Of a DNA stretch of 64,000 bases, positions 60,544 to 64,000 are shown one piece after another. The DNA is from Lithospermum erythrorhizon (Eukaryota; Streptophyta; Magnoliopsida; Boraginales; Boraginaceae). The notes under the pieces were generated by a model. It was not told the origin of the DNA. It saw only the letters and a list, made by a program, of their open reading frames with translations, and searched no databases. The stretch lies in NCBI GenBank assembly GCA_019722365.1, contig JADFUC010001024.1, positions 34,902 to 98,901 of the forward strand, written 5' to 3'. The stretch's first letter is position 1. Each line of letters begins with the position of its first letter. The position numbers and the translations under genes were made by a program.

Positions 60544-60624
60544 AAAGAAATATCAGTAGTTCAAGATGGCTCAATTGACCCATCCATTTCTGTAGATGCA
60601 CATGGATTGATTCCTGCTCCAAAA
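60544..60624 (+). other. Possible isolated exon, unknown protein
   Basis: Between an acceptor (AAACAG) and a donor (AAAGTAAAT) there are 27 open codons reading KEISVVQDGSIDPSISVDAH and GLIPAPK. This could be an exon of the decayed plus-strand gene to its left. Not recognised. Confidence 0.25.
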
Positions 60625-61022
60625 GTAAATATCTCAATTTCATAAATACTAGTCAGTAATTTCTCTCTCAATAAGTGATAGTAATTAGTGAACAACTCTT
60701 TGAAACTTATAACTAGCTTAGAAATTATACGAGTATCTCTTTCAACTTGTAACAACAGTAGTAGACAATTTTAGATGTTGACAATCGCTTCTCGCTAAAT
60801 CCTTCCATCAGATTCTCCCTTATAACTCCTCCACTTCTGGTCCAAAATCACTGTCAACCTCATTAAAAGAATTGGCCGTCGCAGAGAACTCATGAGATAA
60901 GCCAAGCATGTGCTTTGAGCAATCTGCCATGGTGGCAGACTCTAGCAATGACATTCAAGATGTAGTATAGAAATGTATACACTGTAAGAAAAATAAAGAC
61001 TCAATGTAACTATCAAACGAAC

Positions 61023-63496
61023 CTTTTTTGTCACATCCACAATATTATTGTAGTGCAAGTCACCATCAGGCATTGGAGTAGAAAAGATAGAGTCATCAAT
61101 GCCCTGCAACTGTTATTTGTAAATAGATTATGTAGTCATACAAATATACATGATAAAAATGCACTCTTCAAAACACAAACGTGTAATAACTGAACCCATA
61201 TATGCTGTCAAAAGAAGGTATGATGGTATAGGTCACGTGATAATGACAGAAACAAAAAGAACATTTATACGTACAGCTGCACAAGACTGGATACATTTGT
61301 TGATGGCTAGACGATCCTTTTATTTTGGTTATACTCAATGAGCAGACTATGCTATCAAAGAAATAGGATTCATACTGAAGTGAGCTCTTGTATATAGAAT
61401 GCACTCCACAGTAAGGAAGGCTTCAGGTATAATGCAGCATTTTTGTTTTCATCATCAGAGGTACTATTTGCAGAACTCCCAGAAACAGGAACAGAGAAGA
61501 GAACGTCAATGGCCGATTGTAGTAAGTTCTTTCCTTGCATATTATCATCACATGGAGCTGATAGGTATGTGATAAACATGAAGAGAGAACACAAGTAGGA
61601 CTTAATATTGCAGCAAAAGTAACTAACTAGATAAAGTTTTCTTGAATGATCCCATTTGGAAAGAAATCTTAAGGAGTATAATGCATCATATATGAGACAA
61701 CTCTATAGTGCACCGAGGTTGCTAGATGTTATTAAAAAAAATCAAGTTCGGAAAGTGATGGACTAGGCTTCACTAGAGGGGAAAAAACAATAGAGATGTT
61801 GTGGCCAAAGTTCAAAGAGAAGAGAAGACTGAAAGTTACTTTACAAGCCAAGTGGGCAGACAGCCCCATTGCTGCTCAACTGCAAGACACGCACTAAAGA
61901 GACATTTCTGCGTTCAAAGCTTAATAAACTGCATTTGTATATGAGACAAGAACTTACATCGTGGAGGAAAGAACACCAAACAATTGGCTGAATTTGGTTT
62001 TATGGAAGCATTTGATATGCATATGGCCTTGGCCAATTTATGACTAGAGTCTCCCAAGATGAGATCTTTTGAATAATCTAGTAGATTGGCTACTGATGTT
62101 ATCTATCTTAGGTGATGTGTCAATGAAAGATGAGCAAAGCTTACTTTATCGCTGAACAATTCTTGACCAGATGCTAATTTGACACCTTCATAATTTCCAG
62201 AGTCTTGCAAAAGTTTTCAAACCCAAACACATGATTGAAGCATAATAGTTGACAAATATGACTCAAGAAAATCATAGATGGAATCCTTACCTTGCTCTTA
62301 GAGGACAAACTACAGGCATCGTGGTATCCTGTAACATGGATATTAAACAAAGTTAAAGGGAAGCTAAGTGGTATAAAAGCACAATCCACGTGATATATAC
62401 TTTAGTACAAGGATAGATCTATCAATTATCAATAAACAAGGATTTTATTGAGTAACACGAGAAGATGCTGCAATCTTGTTATGTCAAGTATACTATGCTT
62501 CTCGAGGATAAAGGTAAGACAACGAGAAGTTGAAAGAAGGAATAGATGATATTTATATGTAGAGTGGGCGAAATAAAATCATACTGCATATAAAAGATAC
62601 CTTCCTTCTGTTTTATAATCCTCACACACTTCAATGTTTCTCTTTCTCCTTGAAATTGGTCAAATGGAACTAGCTAAGTGATCCTCAGAAAGGGGAAAGT
62701 CTGTTACAACTTGCCAATATAAGCAGGAGTACAATAGTATGCATTATGGTTTAAGACCACAATATCCATCATAAAAAATCGGTTGGAAATAAAAATACAA
62801 TCGAGTATAAACTGATTCGAACTTACGTATATACATCCTTTCACAGCAGCACGGCGGCAAAATGCTTGGGACAACTCTCCTTGCCCATAAATGGGGTATA
62901 TCATAAGCACCCCATGTAAATTGTGAAATCTTGAGGGGACGTAAGAAAATTATGGCATCAGCTTAAAATATACTAAACAGAAGATAGATAATCACTGACT
63001 TACATTACTAAGGTTCTCATCCTACTGCATTCTTAAATAAATCAACTGCAACAGGCATCACACAATTATTAGACTTTCTAGCACTTGAACACTTCAACTG
63101 AAAGAGAGCTTCCATAGATTGAGAATTTATAAACCTGTCCTTTAAGTTTTCTGGGAAAGAACAGCTTCTCCCATAGCAGCTCACTATTGGCTATACGAAG
63201 ATCCATGTGTTAATGCACAGGCGTGTGCATGTGAGCATGCATGAGAGCCAGTGTGCACAAATATACACGAAGATTGATTTGGGGAAACTTGATATATAAA
63301 AAAAATATTTAACTGCACAAACCAGGAGGAGAAGAAAAGAAAATCACTTTGGTAAATCTATATAGAGTAACGGTAACCTGCCAACCAATGAGTGATAAAG
63401 TCCTAAGCAATTTATTCCATTTTTTAAAAGAAGATCCTTATAGACGTCTCCATTGTCTTGACTATAATCTGCCATAGCCATTTATACAGAATCATC
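61023..63496 (-). pseudogene. REP: Rab escort protein (REP) gene, C-terminal half, with multiple lesions
   Basis: REP presents newly made Rab GTPases to geranylgeranyl transferase. Exon-like blocks on the minus strand, in order: 63496-63378 (MAMADYSQDNGDVYKDLLLK), 62929-62827 (MIYPIYGQGELSQAFCRRAA, VKGCIY), 62328-62291 (TTMPVVCPLRA), 62204-62145 (YEGVKLASGQELFS), 62065-61958 (LAKAICISNASIKPNSAN, LVFFPPR), about 61907-61845 (LVRVLQLSSNGAVCPLG), 61579-61376 (FITYLSAPCDDNMQGKNLLQ, SLLWSAFYIQELTS), 61103-61023 (DDSIFSTPMPDGDLHYNNIV). These follow plant REP in order. Apparent lesions: a one-base loss before MAMADYS giving TAA, exon phases that do not join around 62204, no AG acceptor before FITYL, and roughly 35 residues missing before LAKAIC. 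The N-terminal half lies beyond the right edge. A short frame ending GPEVEEL at about 60940-60827 may be a last exon, unproven. Confidence 0.7.
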
Positions 63497-64000
63497 CTAG
63501 AGCAGAGATCAAATTACAAGTTAGACAATTAAGAATAGAAATTAACTAAAAACATATAATTTGGAGAGGGATCAAAAAAAAAGGATAAAGATATCAAGCA
63601 CTATAGAGCAAAAATAAGGACCAAAAGTTCCAGTTGAATCATGAATGCTTCTCTTAGCTCGGTCAACTAAAAATGCATAAAAATTGCAAGAACAGGAAAC
63701 CTCAAGATGCATTTTATTTGCTAGTTTTTTCACACCATTGTTGTATTCTTCGATTAAACAGAGGTTCAGTAAATTTACAAATGAATCAGTTTAAGAAGCC
63801 CACCAATTAGAAACTCCTCATCTCTATAAAATCAAATCAAAGGAAATAACTTTAAACCATAACAAACAAAGATTACTACCAGTAGCGGGCATGGCTTGTT
63901 CTGGTTAACGTCGAACACAGAACATTTTTTCTTACATGATATCAAATCATATTTTTACTACACTTCTACATTAAATAAATCTGTTATACGCCAAGCATGA
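63497..64000. other. Intron or flank of the REP-like locus
   Basis: AT-rich with no REP exon recognised. The next upstream exon must lie outside the window, or has been lost. Confidence 0.4.

Noticed and set aside
1..64000. CRISPR arrays, bacterial operons or organelle DNA
   Set aside because: No regularly spaced repeats with unique spacers, no ribosome-binding sites or gene packing; introns and plant retroelements show nuclear plant DNA.
1..64000. tRNA genes
   Set aside because: The tRNA-like matches seen (TGGTATCGAGC at 41872, TGATATCAGAGCC at 50941 on the minus strand) are retroelement primer-binding sites; no full cloverleaf was found by eye.

Overview
The window is nuclear DNA of a flowering plant, most likely a eudicot. 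The evidence is intron-rich genes with GT/AG junctions, Stowaway-type MITEs ending in CTCCCTCC, Ty1/copia and Ty3/gypsy retrotransposons, SINE-like tails and AT-rich intergenic DNA. I could not fix the species. Everything here comes from reading the bases; no search was run.

Layout. (1) 0-3.3 kb: a possible minus-strand promoter pointing off the left edge and a short orphan terminal exon. (2) 3.35-13.82 kb, minus strand: a complete 19-exon gene for HUB1 (BRE1-like), the RING E3 ligase that monoubiquitinates histone H2B, with an open frame of 886 codons. Its introns hold several MITEs, a SINE tail and a local duplication. A three-unit repeat with telo-box-like motifs lies just upstream. (3) 14.5-19.3 kb: no gene recognised; contains a G-rich tract. 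(4) 19.68-25.36 kb, plus strand: a complete 8-exon alpha/beta-hydrolase gene (494 codons, GHSKGG nucleophile elbow). (5) 25.4-30.6 kb: a MITE, an LTR-like promoter, and a broken fragment of a plant CbxX/CfxQ-type AAA protein. (6) 30.70-31.33 kb, plus strand: an intact single-exon DUF761-type protein. (7) 33.6-52.0 kb: a nested retrotransposon pair. A minus-strand copia element (33635-51955, 5-bp direct repeat CAAAT on both sides) is split by a plus-strand gypsy element with 2.6-kb LTRs (39247-48807). Both are heavily frameshifted. (8) 52.25-55.60 kb: a decayed mariner-like element with its terminal repeats and TA flanks still visible. (9) 55.6-60.9 kb: repeats and unrecognised coding-like scraps. 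(10) 61.0-63.5 kb, minus strand: the C-terminal half of a Rab escort protein (REP) gene with apparent one-base losses and missing splice sites, continuing past the right edge.

The genes do not form a pathway; this is a typical plant arrangement of unrelated genes separated by repeats. Three genes (HUB1, hydrolase, DUF761) have undamaged frames. The REP-like locus, the AAA fragment and all transposon coding regions are damaged. I found no convincing new biological system. The best follow-up items are the nested retroelement, the HUB1 upstream repeat, the REP-like locus, a perfect 46-bp palindrome beside the copia insertion, and the inverted coding remnants inside the mariner-like element.
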